DNA of 64,000 bases from Coriobacteriaceae bacterium. GTDB taxonomy: Bacteria > Actinomycetota > Coriobacteriia > Coriobacteriales > Coriobacteriaceae. The DNA lies in contig CABOHA010000001.1 in the NCBI GenBank assembly GCA_902399975.1, forward strand, positions 149,397 to 213,396, written 5' to 3'. How positions within the stretch are numbered: the stretch's first letter is position 1; every line of letters starts with the position of its first letter. Shown here piece by piece: positions 63,043-64,000 of this stretch. A model generated the notes under the pieces. The model was not told where the DNA came from. It worked only from the letters and a program-made list of their open reading frames with translations, and did not search any database. The position numbers were made by a program, and so were the translations under genes.

Positions 63043-64000
63043 ATGATTAAGATTGCCAAGTTTGGCGGCTCGTCGGTCGCCGACGCCGAACACTTTAAGA
63101 AGATCAAGGCCATCGTCGATGCCGATCCGGCCCGCCGTTTTGTGGTGGTTTCTGCCTGCGGTCGCCGTTTTAAGGGCGACACCAAGGTGACCGATCTGCT
63201 CTACTTGGTCAACGCGCACGTCAAGTACCACGTGTCGTGCGAGGAGCTGCTCGAGGACATCGGCCAGCGCTATTTTGATATCGCTGACGAGCTGGGGCTC
63301 ACCTATCCCATCCGCGAAGAGTTTGCGGCCTTTGCCGAGCGTGCTCGCTCCGGTGGCTACTCTACTGAGGAGCTCGTAAGCCGCGGCGAGTACTTTACCG
63401 CTCGCCTGATGGCCGAGTACCTGGGCCTGCCGTTCCTGGATGCCGCGACGGTCGTGGCGTTCCATCATGACGGTACGCTCAGCATGAACCGCACCGCCGA
63501 GCTGGTGCAGGAGTACGGCCAGCAGGGCGGCTTTGTTATGCCCGGTTTCTACGGCGCGACGCGTGAGGGGCAGATCAAGCTGCTCGACCGTGGCGGCGGC
63601 GATATTTCCGGCTCGATTCTGGCCAAGTGCCTTGGTGCCGACCTGTACGAGAACTGGACCGACGTTTCGGGCTTCTATTCTGCCGATCCGCGTATTGTTC
63701 CCGAGGCTCAGCCCATTGCGCGCGTTACCTACGAGGAGCTGCGCGAGCTTTCGTACATGGGTGCAAGCGTCCTGCACGAGGAGGCCGTGTTCCCCGTGCG
63801 CGAGGCAGGCATTCCGCTGGTCATCAAGAACACCAATGCGCCGCAGGACCCCGGCACCATCATTAGCGAGACGGCTGACGAGGGTGAGGCGGAGCCTATC
63901 ATTACCGGCGTGACCGGCAAGCGCGGCTTTGTCGCCATCAACGTTGCCCGCGACCGCACCAAGCCCCGTGTCGGCTTTATGCGTCGTGCACTTTCGGTGT
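63043..64000 (+). CDS. lysC: Aspartate kinase (partial, runs off the window)
   Basis: 319 codons visible, 3' end beyond 64000. It phosphorylates aspartate, the first step to lysine, threonine and methionine. The catalytic KFGGSSVADAEHFKK (6-20), MPGFYGATREGQIKLLDRGG with the nucleotide-binding GG, and NWTDVSGFYSADPRI are standard for aspartokinases. The regulatory ACT domains begin near the edge. TAGAAAGGT lies upstream of ATG 63043. It is divergent from thrC, so the two may share control. Confidence 0.93.
   Translation, partial: MIKIAKFGGSSVADAEHFKKIKAIVDADPARRFVVVSACGRRFKGDTKVTDLLYLVNAHVKYHVSCEELLEDIGQRYFDIADELGLTYPIREEFAAFAERARSGGYSTEELVSRGEYFTARLMAEYLGLPFLDAATVVAFHHDGTLSMNRTAELVQEYGQQGGFVMPGFYGATREGQIKLLDRGGGDISGSILAKCLGADLYENWTDVSGFYSADPRIVPEAQPIARVTYEELRELSYMGASVLHEEAVFPVREAGIPLVIKNTNAPQDPGTIISETADEGEAEPIITGVTGKRGFVAINVARDRTKPRVGFMRRALSV

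Overview
The window reads as chromosome of a GC-rich anaerobic gut actinobacterium, most likely Collinsella or a close Coriobacteriaceae relative. This is an inference from gene content: a tagatose-6-phosphate lactose pathway, a class II galT, pyruvate formate-lyase, an FprA-type flavodiiron protein, agmatine deiminase genes, a KdgT permease and membrane-bound LuxR regulators, all in GC-rich coding sequence. No tRNA, rRNA or CRISPR array was seen.

1-17 kb is a lactose/galactose island. It holds lacG (cut by the window edge), a PTS IIC-IIB (lacE), a LacI regulator, PTS IIA (lacF), an unrecognised membrane protein, lacA, lacB, a lacX-like epimerase, lacC, galT-galK, a second LacI regulator, an FprA flavoprotein, a DeoR regulator and a class II (GatY-like) aldolase standing in for lacD. 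Lactose-6-phosphate would be split by LacG, galactose-6-phosphate would go through LacAB, LacC and the aldolase to triose phosphates, and free galactose would enter GalK/GalT. Each regulator has candidate operators nearby.

17-29 kb is accessory: a HAD phosphatase, an AraC regulator, a MutT-Vsr fusion, a BceAB-like ABC pair, and then a compact locus with a membrane regulator carrying two HTH modules, a permease-ATPase fusion and a small secreted cysteine-containing protein. A LuxR membrane regulator follows. 29-39 kb is an agmatine/putrescine catabolism region: putrescine carbamoyltransferase, two antiporters, two divergent agmatine deiminases and a GAF-LuxR regulator. 39-45 kb has an AlbA_2/Schlafen-type regulator, a broken GNAT gene, an IS110-family element, DAHP synthase and a MITE-like element.

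45-64 kb holds a MarR-controlled heterodimeric ABC exporter, an SDR with a KdgT permease, a pyruvate formate-lyase split into a body gene and a separate glycyl-radical-domain gene with its activase, DegV, MtnN, YsxC, a decayed DUF3990 toxin with its XRE partner, and thrB, thrC and lysC.

The most striking non-coding feature is two families of 3'-untranslated hairpin elements, three copies each. Stem sequences differ completely between copies but stay complementary, while the loops are constant. Further dispersed palindromes, and a 12-base motif (CCGTGAACGGTA and variants) upstream of the lac, gal, agmatine and pfl genes, point to regulation not explained by the annotated genes.
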